DNA of 64,000 bases from Paludibacter jiangxiensis (GTDB lineage: Bacteria > Bacteroidota > Bacteroidia > Bacteroidales > Paludibacteraceae): positions 1 to 64,000 of the forward strand of contig CAMBSB010000004.1 in NCBI GenBank assembly GCA_945870155.1. The letters are read 5' to 3'. Position 1 is the stretch's first letter; the number at the start of each line of letters is the position of its first letter. The notes below the pieces were generated by a model that worked only from the letters and a program-made list of their open reading frames with translations, was not told the origin of the DNA and did no database searches. A program made the translations under genes and the position numbers. Of this stretch, positions 37,668 through 47,195 are shown one piece after another.

Positions 37668-38272
37668 AATTCAGGATATTAGTTGTAACTGTTTTATTTT
37701 CAGGCTTATTGCTTAATGCACAAACAGCAGCTCGTCAATCAGCCTTTAGTAAAAGCTACGAATTAGAAAATGCATCGAATTATGCATCTGCAATAAAAGA
37801 AGTGAAAACTGTATTTGATACGGATGATTATTTTTGCAATATCCGATTGGGATGGTTGTATTATTTAAGTAAAAATTATACTGAATCAATCAAATATTAC
37901 GATAAAGCCATTTCTTTAAAACCTTATGCCATAGAAGCCCGGTTTGGATGTATAAAACCATTAAGTGCAAGCGAAAATTGGGAAAAAGTGAAAGCACATT
38001 ACTTACAAATTCTTAAAATAGACCCTCAAAACACTACTGCAAACTACTGGTTAGGAGTTATTTACTATAATCGCAAGCAATATAGTTCCGCAGCCAATTT
38101 ATTCGGTAAAGTAATAAATTTGTATCCGCTGGACTACGATTCGGTGATTATGTTGGCATGGACAAAACTATATTTGGGAAAAATGGGGGATGCAAAAGTA
38201 CTATTTAATCATGCACTTACCATTCGTCCTAATGATGTTTCCGCAGTTGCCGGACTGAAGTTAATAAAGTAG
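37655..38272 (+). CDS. Secreted TPR protein, last gene of the operon
   Basis: Starting at the ATG at 37655, just after the ideal AGGAGGA site, the product has 205 residues: a signal peptide METLKFRILVVTVLFSGLLLNAQ, then four to five TPR units (NIRLGWLYYLSKNYTESIKY, ANYWLGVIYYNRKQYSSAA, MLAWTKLYLGKMGDAKVLF). A longer frame begins at 37544 but has no signal peptide and no ribosome-binding site there. TPR proteins of this kind scaffold envelope complexes. It probably partners the barrel protein encoded by the preceding overlapping gene. It is convergent with uvrB, 15 bases apart. Confidence 0.85.
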   Translation: METLKFRILVVTVLFSGLLLNAQTAARQSAFSKSYELENASNYASAIKEVKTVFDTDDYFCNIRLGWLYYLSKNYTESIKYYDKAISLKPYAIEARFGCIKPLSASENWEKVKAHYLQILKIDPQNTTANYWLGVIYYNRKQYSSAANLFGKVINLYPLDYDSVIMLAWTKLYLGKMGDAKVLFNHALTIRPNDVSAVAGLKLIK

Positions 38273-38287
38273 AGAAAGAAATTATTA

Positions 38288-40288
38288 TTACTTATTCTTC
38301 AATATATCTTCCAGCTTAATTAATTCATCACGGAGCTGCGCAGCTTCGAGGAATTCGAGTTTTTTGGCGGCTTCGTGCATGGCTTTGCGGGTTTTAGCAA
38401 TGGTTTTTTCAAGTGCCGGTTTCGACATATATTGTACTACCGGATCGGCTGCTATACCCGGTGTATTTTCCGGTTCAATGTAAGCAGTTGGTTCTGCTTT
38501 GCTGAACGAATTTCTTTCTCCCTTGATAATGGCAGTTGGTGTAATTCCGTGTAATTCATTGTATGCCAACTGCTTTTCTCTTCTGCGAGTCGTTTCGCTA
38601 ATAGTCTTGGCCATACTATCTGTAATTTTATCGGCATACATAATAACCCTGCCATTTAAGTTACGGGCAGCTCTACCCGCTGTTTGCGTCAACGAACGAT
38701 GGGAACGTAAAAAACCCTCTTTGTCGGCATCGAGAATTGCCACAAGGGAAACTTCAGGCAAATCCAAGCCTTCGCGCAATAAATTTACACCCACTAAAAC
38801 ATCATAAATTCCACGTCGCAAATCTTCCATTATCTGCACCCTGTCCAAAGTATCTACATCAGAATGGATATAATTACACCTCACACCCATTTTAGCCAGA
38901 TAATCGGTCAACTCTTCTGCCATACGTTTTGTAAGCGTGGTAACCAAAACACGTTCATCCTTTTCTACTCTAAGCGTTATTTCTTCCAGCAAATCATCAA
39001 TTTGATTCAAGCTTGGTCGCACATCAATAATGGGATCGAGCAATCCGGTAGGACGTATTAACTGGTCTACAATAATTCCTTCGCTTTTTGCTAATTCGTA
39101 ATCGGCCGGTGTGGCACTTACATATATTGTTTGCGGATTCAATGCTTCAAACTCGTCAAATTTAAGTGGTCTGTTATCTTTGGCCGAAGGAAGCCTAAAA
39201 CCATATTCAACTAAATTCAGTTTACGAGCTGCATCACCGCCAAACATGGCTTTAATTTGGGGCAATGTAACATGACTTTCGTCGATGACCATCAAATAAT
39301 CATCCGGAAAATAATCGAGCAAGCAAAATGGACGAGTTCCTGCGGCACGACCATCAAAATAACGGGAATAGTTCTCAATTCCAGAACAATAGCCCAACTC
39401 TTTTATCATTTCCAAATCGTAATTTACACGTTCGTAAATACGTTTGGCTTCATAATCTTTACCTTGCGACTTGAAATATTCAACTTGCAGCAGTAAATCG
39501 GCTTCAATATACTGTATAGCACTGTTGATGCGTTCTTTGGTAGTTACAAATATGCTTGCCGGATAAATTTTATAGGCATCGAAATGTTCAATTACTTTTA
39601 AATTGATAGGCTCAACCGTTAATATTTCATCAATTTCGTCGCCCCAGAAAACAACACGTAAAATAAAATCGGTGTAAGCCGGAAAAATGTCTACGGTGTC
39701 GCCTTTAACCCTGAAATTTCCGCGATTCAGCTCAATCTCATTGCGTGAATACAAGCTATCGACTAACGAACGTAAAAATAAATTCCTAACAATTTTCTGA
39801 CCTTTGAATATTTCAATTACATTACTCGTAAAATCATCTGGGTTACCTATACCATATAAACACGAAACCGAAGACACAACCAGCACATCCCTCCTACCCG
39901 ACAGCAAAGATGATGTTGTTGCCAAGCGGAGTTTTTCTATTTCCTGATTGATAGACAAATCCTTTTCGATATAAACATCGCTTACCGGCAAATAAGCTTC
40001 AGGTTGGTAATAATCGTAATACGACACAAAATACTCAACCGCGTTATCAGGAAAAAAGGCTTTAAACTCGCTATACAACTGAGCAGCAAGCGTTTTATTG
40101 TGGCTTAATACTAAAGTTGGACGTTTCACCTCATTCACTACATTGGCAATAGTAAATGTTTTTCCCGAACCGGTTACTCCCAATAAAGTTTGAAATGGTA
40201 TGTGAGAATTTAAACCCGCCACCAGCTGTTTAATAGCTTCGGGTTGATCACCGGTAGGACGATAAGGTGAAGTGAGATTAAAAGACAT
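38288..40288 (-). CDS. uvrB: Excinuclease ABC subunit B
   Basis: This 666-residue UvrB has Walker A GVTGSGKT at 37-44, the DNA-gripping beta-hairpin YYDYYQPEAYLP near 95-106, the helicase box DESH (VIDESHVTLPQIKAMF), motifs IV-VI (VLVGVNLLREGLDLP, LTQTAGRAARN) and a C-terminal UVR coiled-coil domain (AKKLEFLEAAQLRDELIKLE) for UvrC/UvrA contact. It acts in nucleotide-excision repair. Length is typical. It stands alone on the minus strand with no repair neighbours. Confidence 0.97.
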   Translation of the reverse strand: MSFNLTSPYRPTGDQPEAIKQLVAGLNSHIPFQTLLGVTGSGKTFTIANVVNEVKRPTLVLSHNKTLAAQLYSEFKAFFPDNAVEYFVSYYDYYQPEAYLPVSDVYIEKDLSINQEIEKLRLATTSSLLSGRRDVLVVSSVSCLYGIGNPDDFTSNVIEIFKGQKIVRNLFLRSLVDSLYSRNEIELNRGNFRVKGDTVDIFPAYTDFILRVVFWGDEIDEILTVEPINLKVIEHFDAYKIYPASIFVTTKERINSAIQYIEADLLLQVEYFKSQGKDYEAKRIYERVNYDLEMIKELGYCSGIENYSRYFDGRAAGTRPFCLLDYFPDDYLMVIDESHVTLPQIKAMFGGDAARKLNLVEYGFRLPSAKDNRPLKFDEFEALNPQTIYVSATPADYELAKSEGIIVDQLIRPTGLLDPIIDVRPSLNQIDDLLEEITLRVEKDERVLVTTLTKRMAEELTDYLAKMGVRCNYIHSDVDTLDRVQIMEDLRRGIYDVLVGVNLLREGLDLPEVSLVAILDADKEGFLRSHRSLTQTAGRAARNLNGRVIMYADKITDSMAKTISETTRRREKQLAYNELHGITPTAIIKGERNSFSKAEPTAYIEPENTPGIAADPVVQYMSKPALEKTIAKTRKAMHEAAKKLEFLEAAQLRDELIKLEDILKNK

Positions 40289-40400
40289 AAATGTAAATTT
40301 ACAGAAAATGTAGTCCCGACTAAAATCAGGACTTGAGAAGGCAGTTAAAGAAAAAATCTATTTGAAATTATTTTAATGTCAATAAATCAAATTTCGAAAT

Positions 40401-40604
40401 TTAAGCCAAATCAACAGGCATGATTAACATCAAAATAATATAAACCAAAATACCGGGAAAACCGATTGATAAAATTGATAATAAAACAAAAGCTACCCTA
40501 ATTATTGTTGGGTCAACATCAAAATACTCGGCTATGCCTGCACATACTCCCGCAATCATTTTATTGCGCGATCTCATAAGTTTTTTATCCATAATCTGTT
40601 TCAT
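40401..40604 (-). CDS. PspC-domain small membrane protein
   Basis: This 67-residue protein is almost entirely a PspC domain: KKLMRSRNKMIAGVCAGIAE, then YFDVDPTIIRVAFVLLS and a membrane helix IGFPGILVYIILMLIMP. The N-terminal start could be the first or the fifth codon (MKQIMDKK). PspC-like proteins are envelope-stress modulators; this minimal form has no Psp operon partner nearby, so its function is open. Confidence 0.88.
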   Translation of the reverse strand: MKQIMDKKLMRSRNKMIAGVCAGIAEYFDVDPTIIRVAFVLLSILSIGFPGILVYIILMLIMPVDLA

Positions 40605-40660
40605 TTTAATTTATAAGCAAAGAAACAAAAAAACTATGATATAAGCAATTTTCATTTAAA

Positions 40661-41758
40661 TCATTTTATTTTCAATACACATTTTATAGGAAAATGATCA
40701 GAAGCCCGGGTCTTTCCAACTTGAAAATCAAGAGCTTCGAAATTATCATCATAAAAAATATAATCAATACGAGATTTAAAAATTGATGAATTAAATGTCC
40801 AACCTAAACCATTTCCACATTCAATAAATGCATCATTGAGCTTGTGTTTAATCCTAGTGTAAACATACGAATTCGGCACATCATTAAAATCGCCACAAAC
40901 AATAACAGGATAAGGTGATTTTTTTATTTCATCGTGTAATTTATCGGCTTGTAATGCCCTGATTGGATAAGCTACATTTAATCTTTGAGAGAATATCTTT
41001 GTAGTTTTAGCCAAAACTTCCGGGTTGAGTTGGTCGGTAAGTTCTTGAGCTAAAACCAAATCATCGCCTAAAAACCGATTTGACTCTAAATGACAGTTAA
41101 TAAACCTTATAGTATCATTCTTGACAACAATATCAGCTAAAACAGCACCATTAAACTTCGATATTAAGTCAATTTCTTTAGTATTTATAATTGGATACTT
41201 TGAAATAACAGCCAAACCAGTTTTAGTAAGTACACCTAAATCTTCAAATTTTATATATTTATAAGGATAGTTTTTAAATATATTATTAACGTCCTCTTGT
41301 GTCAATAAAATTGAATCTTTTGCAACAAAGTATTCCTGAATACAAATAACATCAGGGTTTTCATCCAACAAATATTTAAAAACACCTATGGGATATTCAG
41401 CTGAATATTTAAGCAATTTTCCATTTAAATGTGTATTGTATGAAACAATAACTAATTCTTTATCTGATACTTTGCTCTTTTTATTTAAAATATTTATTGC
41501 CAAATAATTGTAAATATGGTTGTATGACAACAATATAAAAATCAGCGACACAATAAAATACCATTTTTTAAACACTAACCAAAAAATCACAAAAAAGATA
41601 TTTGCAGCAAGCAGTATGGGAAAAGCAATCACAAAATAAATAGGTAATACAAAACTAGCAGGACTAATAAAAAACCCTACTAATGATAATATTAGAGCCA
41701 GTATAAAGATTAAATTTAATAGAGGTATTATGTAGTTTTTTATTGAGGTATGGGGCAT
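40661..41758 (-). CDS. Membrane-anchored endonuclease/exonuclease/phosphatase-family protein
   Basis: This 365-residue protein has three N-terminal membrane helices (about residues 10-30, 34-60, 65-90) followed by an EEP domain. Visible EEP motifs are VIVSYNTHLNGK (Asn), CIQEYF (the metal-binding Glu), FINCHLES, VIVCGDFNDVPNS (Asp/Asn) and RASDHFPIKCVLKI (catalytic Asp-His). The all-motif set suggests an active phosphoesterase; Bacteroidetes homologues are annotated only as EEP family. Substrate may be lipid or nucleic acid. Confidence 0.87.
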   Translation of the reverse strand: MPHTSIKNYIIPLLNLIFILALILSLVGFFISPASFVLPIYFVIAFPILLAANIFFVIFWLVFKKWYFIVSLIFILLSYNHIYNYLAINILNKKSKVSDKELVIVSYNTHLNGKLLKYSAEYPIGVFKYLLDENPDVICIQEYFVAKDSILLTQEDVNNIFKNYPYKYIKFEDLGVLTKTGLAVISKYPIINTKEIDLISKFNGAVLADIVVKNDTIRFINCHLESNRFLGDDLVLAQELTDQLNPEVLAKTTKIFSQRLNVAYPIRALQADKLHDEIKKSPYPVIVCGDFNDVPNSYVYTRIKHKLNDAFIECGNGLGWTFNSSIFKSRIDYIFYDDNFEALDFQVGKTRASDHFPIKCVLKIK

Positions 41759-41855
41759 AGAAATTGAATAAAATAAAACTAGACCTTTCGAAAAATCCCT
41801 AACTTTAAAAAAATGGAATGAATTATATATATTGAAAATTATAATATTAAAACAT

Positions 41856-42998
41856 CTATACTGTTTTAGATAAAGAATATATTACATTTACTACTCTATC
41901 AATATCATTTTCTGATAATACAGGACTGGAAGGTAAACATAAACCTTTCTCAAAAAGAGCTTCTGATGTCCCATCACCGTAGAAAGGTGAATCGGCAAAA
42001 ACGGGTTGCAAATGCATTGGCTTCCATAATGGACGAGTTTCTATATCAGCTTTATCCATTGCCAAACGTAAATCTTCTTGCGTAAAACCAACCTTTACAG
42101 AATCAATTTGTACGCAAGTTAACCAATGATTTGATTGATAATCTAAAGAAGGATTCTCCAATAAAGAAATTCCAGAAAGTTTTGACAACTTATCAGAATA
42201 TTTTGAGTGAATTTCTCTACGTCGAGCAACATGATAATCTAAAACGGTCATTTGACCTCTACCGATGCCAGCACAAATATTGCTCATTCTATAATTATAA
42301 CCTATTTCAGAGTGCTGATAATGAGGTGCATCATCCCTAGCTTGAGTCGCATAAAACATAGTTTTTATTGTTTCTTCGGTTGTAGAACAAACCAACGCAC
42401 CACCACCAGATGTAGTTATAATTTTATTACCATTAAATGATAAACATGCAAATTCACCAAAAGTACCGCATTTTTTATTTTTATACTTTGAGCCAAGAGC
42501 CTCTGCAGCATCTTCTATTACAGGTATTGAATACTTATTCGCAATCTTTAATATTGCATCCATATTTGCAGGCATTCCATACAGATGCACAGGAATAATT
42601 GCTTTTGGCTTCTTTCCTGTTTTTGAAATTCTATCTTTTATTGCAATTTCTAAAAAATCTGGACTCATATTCCATGTTTCCTTTTCACTATCGACAAAAA
42701 CAGGTGACGCATTTACATATATAATTGGATTTGCTGTTGCTACAAATGTAAATGATTGGCATATTACTTCGTCGCCAAAACCTACACCAAGCTGAATTAA
42801 AGCTAAATGAATAGCTGATGTTCCAGATATTAATGCAACAACTTTTTTGTTTTCTTCTAAATAATCTTCCAAAGATTTCTCAAAAGCATTGACATTTGGG
42901 CCTAACGGCACAACCCAGTTTGTATCAAATGCTTCTTGAATAAATTTTTGTTCTACTCCACTCATGTGTGCAAGTGAAAGCCATATTTTTTTGTTCAT
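41856..42998 (-). CDS. DegT/DnrJ/EryC1 aminotransferase (PglE-like)
   Basis: This 380-residue PLP aminotransferase starts MNKKIWLSLAHMSGVEQKF and continues DTNWVVPLGPNVNAFEKSL, the typical opening of PglE-like UDP-4-amino-sugar transaminases. Pyridoxal phosphate would be bound by K192 (LSFNGNKIITTSGGG) and D163 (EDAAEALGSK). An upstream ATG at 43016 overlaps the preceding gene and adds six residues; I prefer the conserved start. With the PglD- and PglC-like genes just upstream it would form UDP-bacillosamine or a related 2,4-diamino sugar. The 4,6-dehydratase of that pathway is not in this cluster. Confidence 0.88.
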   Translation of the reverse strand: MNKKIWLSLAHMSGVEQKFIQEAFDTNWVVPLGPNVNAFEKSLEDYLEENKKVVALISGTSAIHLALIQLGVGFGDEVICQSFTFVATANPIIYVNASPVFVDSEKETWNMSPDFLEIAIKDRISKTGKKPKAIIPVHLYGMPANMDAILKIANKYSIPVIEDAAEALGSKYKNKKCGTFGEFACLSFNGNKIITTSGGGALVCSTTEETIKTMFYATQARDDAPHYQHSEIGYNYRMSNICAGIGRGQMTVLDYHVARRREIHSKYSDKLSKLSGISLLENPSLDYQSNHWLTCVQIDSVKVGFTQEDLRLAMDKADIETRPLWKPMHLQPVFADSPFYGDGTSEALFEKGLCLPSSPVLSENDIDRVVNVIYSLSKTV

Positions 42999-43002
42999 AA
43001 TT

Positions 43003-43599
43003 TTAGAATTCAACATTTAATTTTTTAATAATTTTGCATCTATTACCAGCGGCTAAAACAAAATCAGGAATATCTTTGGTTACTACTGACCCTGCAGCTA
43101 TTACACACCATTTTCCAATTTTTACACCTGGAGTTACAACAGAACCTGCACCAATGTGAGTTCCTTCTCCTACAAAAACATTGCCACAAAGTGTAACATT
43201 AGGTGAAATGTGTACGAAATTTTCAATTATGCAATCATGATCTACTGTTGCTCCAGTATTAATAATACAATGACTTCCAATTCTTGCACACGATTGAATT
43301 ATTGCACCCTGCATTACAACAGTACCATTTCCAATTTCGCAGTTAGGTGAAAGAATTGATAATGAATGAATACCAATTCCAAATTCTACAGATAATTTAT
43401 CAACAATTGTTTTTCTAATAATATTATTACCAATACTAACTATTATTGGAGACTTAAATTCTGAATTATGAATTATTGGCAAATTCAATAAATTATCAAT
43501 TTTATCATTGTCATCATATAATCCATTTATTGCAATATCTTGGCTATACAAAATATCAATAATTACTTTTGCATGTCCACTAGCACCGTATAAATACAT
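43003..43599 (-). CDS. PglD/NeuD-like sugar acetyltransferase
   Basis: This 198-residue acyltransferase has an N-terminal Rossmann-like domain (MYLYGASGHAKVIIDIL, with the GASGHA loop) and a left-handed beta-helix from about 90 (CEIGNGTVVMQGAIIQSCAR, then NTGATVDHDCIIENFVHISP). VDHDC holds the catalytic histidine typical of PglD. The family acetylates UDP-4-amino sugars, the step after PglE. The gene lies between the PglC- and PglE-like genes, in line with bacillosamine synthesis. Confidence 0.9.
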   Translation of the reverse strand: MYLYGASGHAKVIIDILYSQDIAINGLYDDNDKIDNLLNLPIIHNSEFKSPIIVSIGNNIIRKTIVDKLSVEFGIGIHSLSILSPNCEIGNGTVVMQGAIIQSCARIGSHCIINTGATVDHDCIIENFVHISPNVTLCGNVFVGEGTHIGAGSVVTPGVKIGKWCVIAAGSVVTKDIPDFVLAAGNRCKIIKKLNVEF

Positions 43600-43609
43600 A
43601 AAAATAATT

Positions 43610-44212
43610 TTAATTTCCTTTAAATTCTTCCATTGTAGAAGAGGTTTCTGATTTTATTCCTTCTCTTGTTATTACTTTTCTAATTGTTAAATATAGTATT
43701 TTAAGATCTAAGAGAAAAGACATGTTATCTACATACCAAACATCTAAATCAAATTTTTGTTTCCAACTTATCGAATTTCTACCATTAACTTGTGCCCATC
43801 CTGTAATACCCGGACGAACTTCATGCCTTCGCATCTGATATTTGGTATATAAAGGTAAATACTGAACCAATAAAGGTCTGGGACCAATTATTGACATATC
43901 ACCTTTCAATACATTATACAATTGAGGTAACTCATCGAGTGAAGTTGAACGAACCAATTTTCCAATCATCGTTAAACGATCACTATCAGGAAGTAACTTA
44001 CCATTCTCGTCTTTTTTATTATTCATGGATCTGAATTTGATTACATCAAATAACTTTTGATTTTTACCTGGTCTTTTTTGAATAAAAAAAGGATTGCCAT
44101 CATTTATAAAAAAAAGAAAAATACTTACTATTAATAAAATTGGACTAAAAAAAAGAATTGCAAGAAACGATAAAAATACATCGATAATTCGTTTTAAGTG
44201 TTTATAATGCAT
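43610..44212 (-). CDS. Initiating sugar-phosphate transferase (PglC-like)
   Basis: From the ATG at 44212 the product has 200 residues; a longer frame uses a TTG inside the preceding gene. It has one hydrophobic re-entrant helix (IIDVFLSFLAILFFSPILLIVSIFLFF) and the compact bacterial-sugar-transferase domain with KRPGKNQKLFDVIKFRSM, STSLDELPQLYNVLKGDMS and IGPRPLL. PglC-type enzymes place sugar-1-phosphate on undecaprenyl phosphate and so start repeat-unit assembly. It lies four bases after the GT4 gene. Confidence 0.91.
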   Translation of the reverse strand: MHYKHLKRIIDVFLSFLAILFFSPILLIVSIFLFFINDGNPFFIQKRPGKNQKLFDVIKFRSMNNKKDENGKLLPDSDRLTMIGKLVRSTSLDELPQLYNVLKGDMSIIGPRPLLVQYLPLYTKYQMRRHEVRPGITGWAQVNGRNSISWKQKFDLDVWYVDNMSFLLDLKILYLTIRKVITREGIKSETSSTMEEFKGN

Positions 44213-44216
44213 ATTA

Positions 44217-45368
44217 TTATATTTTTTTATAGAACTCAACCCACTTATCTGTTAGATAAACTCCTGAAAATTTTGACAATACTCTTTTTCTTCCATTTTC
44301 ACCAAATGTATTTCTTAAAGATTCATCTTTATATAAAATTACCATAGCATTTAAAAGTGAATCAACATCTTTTACTTTGCAGCGTAATCCAGTTACATTT
44401 TCTACCATTGCATCCATAACCCCATATGTATCACTACAAATTACAGGTAAACCTAAACATGATGCTTCAATTACACTTAAACCAAATCCTTCTCTGTAAG
44501 TTGGCAAACAAAACACATCTCCAGCTTGAAGTAATATTTCAGGATTTTGTGTTTTGCCATAAAACAAAAAATTCTTATTTGGCTCAATATTTGAAAAATC
44601 TGAAATTTTTAAAAGTAAATTTTCTTCGTCAATTCCAATTAATAATAAAAAAGCATTATTATAATCTAATACAAGTTTGTTGAACGCAAATAATAATTCA
44701 TTAATACCTTTGTCTTTATTTAATCTTCCCAAAAAAACAAAAACAATTTGATTAGAAAATATCTTTAATTTATTCCGAATCTCATTTCTGGTATCTATTG
44801 TTGGATGAAAAAGTTCTGTATTAACACCTGCAATTGATCCTTCACCTAATACAAATGAATTATTTTTCTTAATTATTTTGTGTTTTGTTAAAAAATCCTT
44901 TTGAGACTTTCCATCAACTAAAATTAATGTATTTAAGTGTCCTATAAGCCAGTCAAAAAAAATTAATAAAATTCGTAAAAGACCTTTTTTTGTAATCCAA
45001 ACTTGACCTGTGAAAATATGAATTCTGTTTTTAATCTGTAAAAAAAAACCTGCAATAGATGTAATTAATCCCGCTTTGGGGGTTACAGAGTGTACTGCAT
45101 AAAAATTATTTTTTTTAAAATAAGACATTAGCATTAATAGAGATTTAACATCATTTATTAAATGAATTTTTCTTTCTAAAGGTATTATTTTATATGATTT
45201 AATATTGAGATTTTCCAATTGTCCTAAGTCTTCAATCTTAAAATTACCAACTAAATATATTTCATAATATTTTGACAATTCATTTATATGATTTTTAAGA
45301 AATGAATCAACAGTAATATAAACAGAAACTATAAAACAAATTTTCTTTTTAGGAGTGTTATTTATCAT
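44217..45368 (-). CDS. Glycosyltransferase family 4 (PglA-like)
   Basis: This 383-residue GT-B enzyme is taken from the ATG at 45368; an upstream TTG is less likely. Its N-terminal domain has YAVHSVTPKAGLITSIAGFF, a segment typical of PglA/WbpL-associated transferases that follow the initiating sugar. The donor half has VFLGRLNKDKGINELLFAF and the E-x7-E motif in YREGFGLSVIEASCLGLPVI. It sits just upstream of the PglC-like gene, in line with adding the second sugar. Confidence 0.89.
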   Translation of the reverse strand: MINNTPKKKICFIVSVYITVDSFLKNHINELSKYYEIYLVGNFKIEDLGQLENLNIKSYKIIPLERKIHLINDVKSLLMLMSYFKKNNFYAVHSVTPKAGLITSIAGFFLQIKNRIHIFTGQVWITKKGLLRILLIFFDWLIGHLNTLILVDGKSQKDFLTKHKIIKKNNSFVLGEGSIAGVNTELFHPTIDTRNEIRNKLKIFSNQIVFVFLGRLNKDKGINELLFAFNKLVLDYNNAFLLLIGIDEENLLLKISDFSNIEPNKNFLFYGKTQNPEILLQAGDVFCLPTYREGFGLSVIEASCLGLPVICSDTYGVMDAMVENVTGLRCKVKDVDSLLNAMVILYKDESLRNTFGENGRKRVLSKFSGVYLTDKWVEFYKKI

Positions 45369-45443
45369 TATAATATATTTTAATAGCAAAAATTGTAGTA
45401 AATTTAAAACAACCTATTATTTTAATAAATAAAGTTTATTTGA

Positions 45444-46316
45444 TTACATTATTGATATATTAAGAATTTTTGTAGCCTCATCAAATTCTTTATTTGAAAT
45501 TGATTTAGAACGTTTTTTTACTATAAATTCCAACCCCCCAATTAAATAAAACAAAAAATATATGATTATTTTTAGTAAATTCACAAAACTATAATAAACC
45601 ATATCGAAAAAATCAATATTATAGTATTTACGTTTTTGTATCAATTTAATAACATTAAAGGTTTGTCTTGAATATTTTTTTAATGTTGGAACTCCAACAC
45701 TTCTATAAAACAACAATGGTTCTTTAATATTTGTAAAATTGCTTATAGAAATAGTTCTAAGCCATAATTCATAATCCTCCATCATAGTGTTCCAATTTTC
45801 ATTATATGGATTATTTCTAAACCATTCTGATTTACCTAATATAGTAGGATGAGCAAAACAACCAGATTTTAAAAAACTATGTACAGAATCTGGGGTTAAG
45901 TTTACATCTGTTATTCCTACAATTTTGTTATTTATATCAATGGAGTAATATCTTGAACCGACAACATCTACTTCTGGATTATTTAGAAGAAATTTCAGCT
46001 GTTTACTAATTCTTTCATAATGCATAATATCATCTGCATCCATACGTGCATAATAAATCCCATTTATTAGAGTTGTTAATTGATTTAATCTTATTACTAA
46101 ACCTTTGTTCTCACCATCTGAAATAAGTTTAATTCTAGGATCATTAAATGATTTTGCAATATCCAAAGAACGGTCTACACTTCCATCATCTAAAAGGATT
46201 AATTCCCAATTAGTATAAGTTTGATTTATCACAGAATGAATAGCTTGTTCTAGATACTTTTCAGCATTGTAAAATGGAATACCAATTGTTATTAGTACAT
46301 TATCAATTTCTTTCAT
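45444..46316 (-). CDS. Glycosyltransferase family 2
   Basis: This 290-residue GT-A enzyme has VLITIGIPFYNAEKYLEQAI, the aspartate in ILLDDGSVD and the DxD-like metal site ARMDADDIM. A C-terminal hydrophobic helix (YYSFVNLLKIIIYFLFYLIGG) suggests membrane attachment. It is a repeat-unit elongating transferase; sugar unknown. It starts six bases after the fucosyltransferase gene. Confidence 0.89.
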   Translation of the reverse strand: MKEIDNVLITIGIPFYNAEKYLEQAIHSVINQTYTNWELILLDDGSVDRSLDIAKSFNDPRIKLISDGENKGLVIRLNQLTTLINGIYYARMDADDIMHYERISKQLKFLLNNPEVDVVGSRYYSIDINNKIVGITDVNLTPDSVHSFLKSGCFAHPTILGKSEWFRNNPYNENWNTMMEDYELWLRTISISNFTNIKEPLLFYRSVGVPTLKKYSRQTFNVIKLIQKRKYYNIDFFDMVYYSFVNLLKIIIYFLFYLIGGLEFIVKKRSKSISNKEFDEATKILNISIM

Positions 46317-46322
46317 ATCATT

Positions 46323-47195
46323 TTAAATTCTTATCCAATTTGGGGGAATCAAATCAATAGTTGTTTCATTTAAATTTCCGTTATACCAATTTTTGGGGGC
46401 AATTACAATTTTTTCTATAAATGGATTAAGATATGCTCCCCACCAACTAAATGTACTATTTGCTAAAATTTGGTGTTTACAAGAAGACATCAAAAATAAA
46501 TCCTTGATTGCCGAATTTTCTGAATGAGAATTATCAACAAAAAATTTATTGATACCTTCTAAATCCATAAACTCCTGTCTTATCCAATTAATATCATTTG
46601 AAAAAATAAAAAAAACCGGATTTGAAATTTTACTTGAAATTATATTTATAGCTTTTCTATAATAGTCTAAATCGCAATTATAGTAAATCTTTCTATTTTT
46701 TGAATTCAAATAATCACCACGTCTTATATGTAAACTAACTGAATTTGATGAATTTATTAAGTTTATGTATTCCGAATTATACAAAAATATTTTTTTGTGT
46801 TTTTCAAAGTCATATTCATAATTAAAATTATTCAAATACCTAAATGATTGCCAATAACCATCAAAGACATTTGATTTTGCAGGTAATTTATTTTTATAAA
46901 AAAAATTATTTTCAATATAAACTTTTCTGTGTAAAAATGGGAAAAGTTGATTCAATTTTCTAAAAATTCTGTAAATATTTTTGTTCTTAATAATTATATT
47001 GTTTTTAAAAACCTCTTTTTCTTCAACAACATGAATATCATTAAACAATTTAAGAATCGATTTATCAGTATTGTTATGTAATACATTATCAAAAAAATAC
47101 TCAACTTTTATATTTCTTTCTTTGGCGATAAATTTACCAAAAAAATATTGAAATAATTGATTTCCTAAACCACCCCAAAGTTTTACAACTACCAT
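46323..47195 (-). CDS. Alpha-1,2-fucosyltransferase (GT11)
   Basis: This 290-residue GT11 enzyme has the N-terminal KLWGGLGNQLFQYFFGK, motif I HIRRGDY (donor binding), FIFSNDINW and the C-terminal NSTFSWWGAYLNP. These motifs define alpha-1,2-fucosyl- (and some galactosyl-)transferases using GDP-fucose. It would give the glycan a terminal or branch fucose. No GDP-fucose synthesis genes (gmd, fcl, fkp) are in the window. It overlaps the Wzy gene by 7 bases. Confidence 0.93.
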   Translation of the reverse strand: MVVVKLWGGLGNQLFQYFFGKFIAKERNIKVEYFFDNVLHNNTDKSILKLFNDIHVVEEKEVFKNNIIIKNKNIYRIFRKLNQLFPFLHRKVYIENNFFYKNKLPAKSNVFDGYWQSFRYLNNFNYEYDFEKHKKIFLYNSEYINLINSSNSVSLHIRRGDYLNSKNRKIYYNCDLDYYRKAINIISSKISNPVFFIFSNDINWIRQEFMDLEGINKFFVDNSHSENSAIKDLFLMSSCKHQILANSTFSWWGAYLNPFIEKIVIAPKNWYNGNLNETTIDLIPPNWIRI

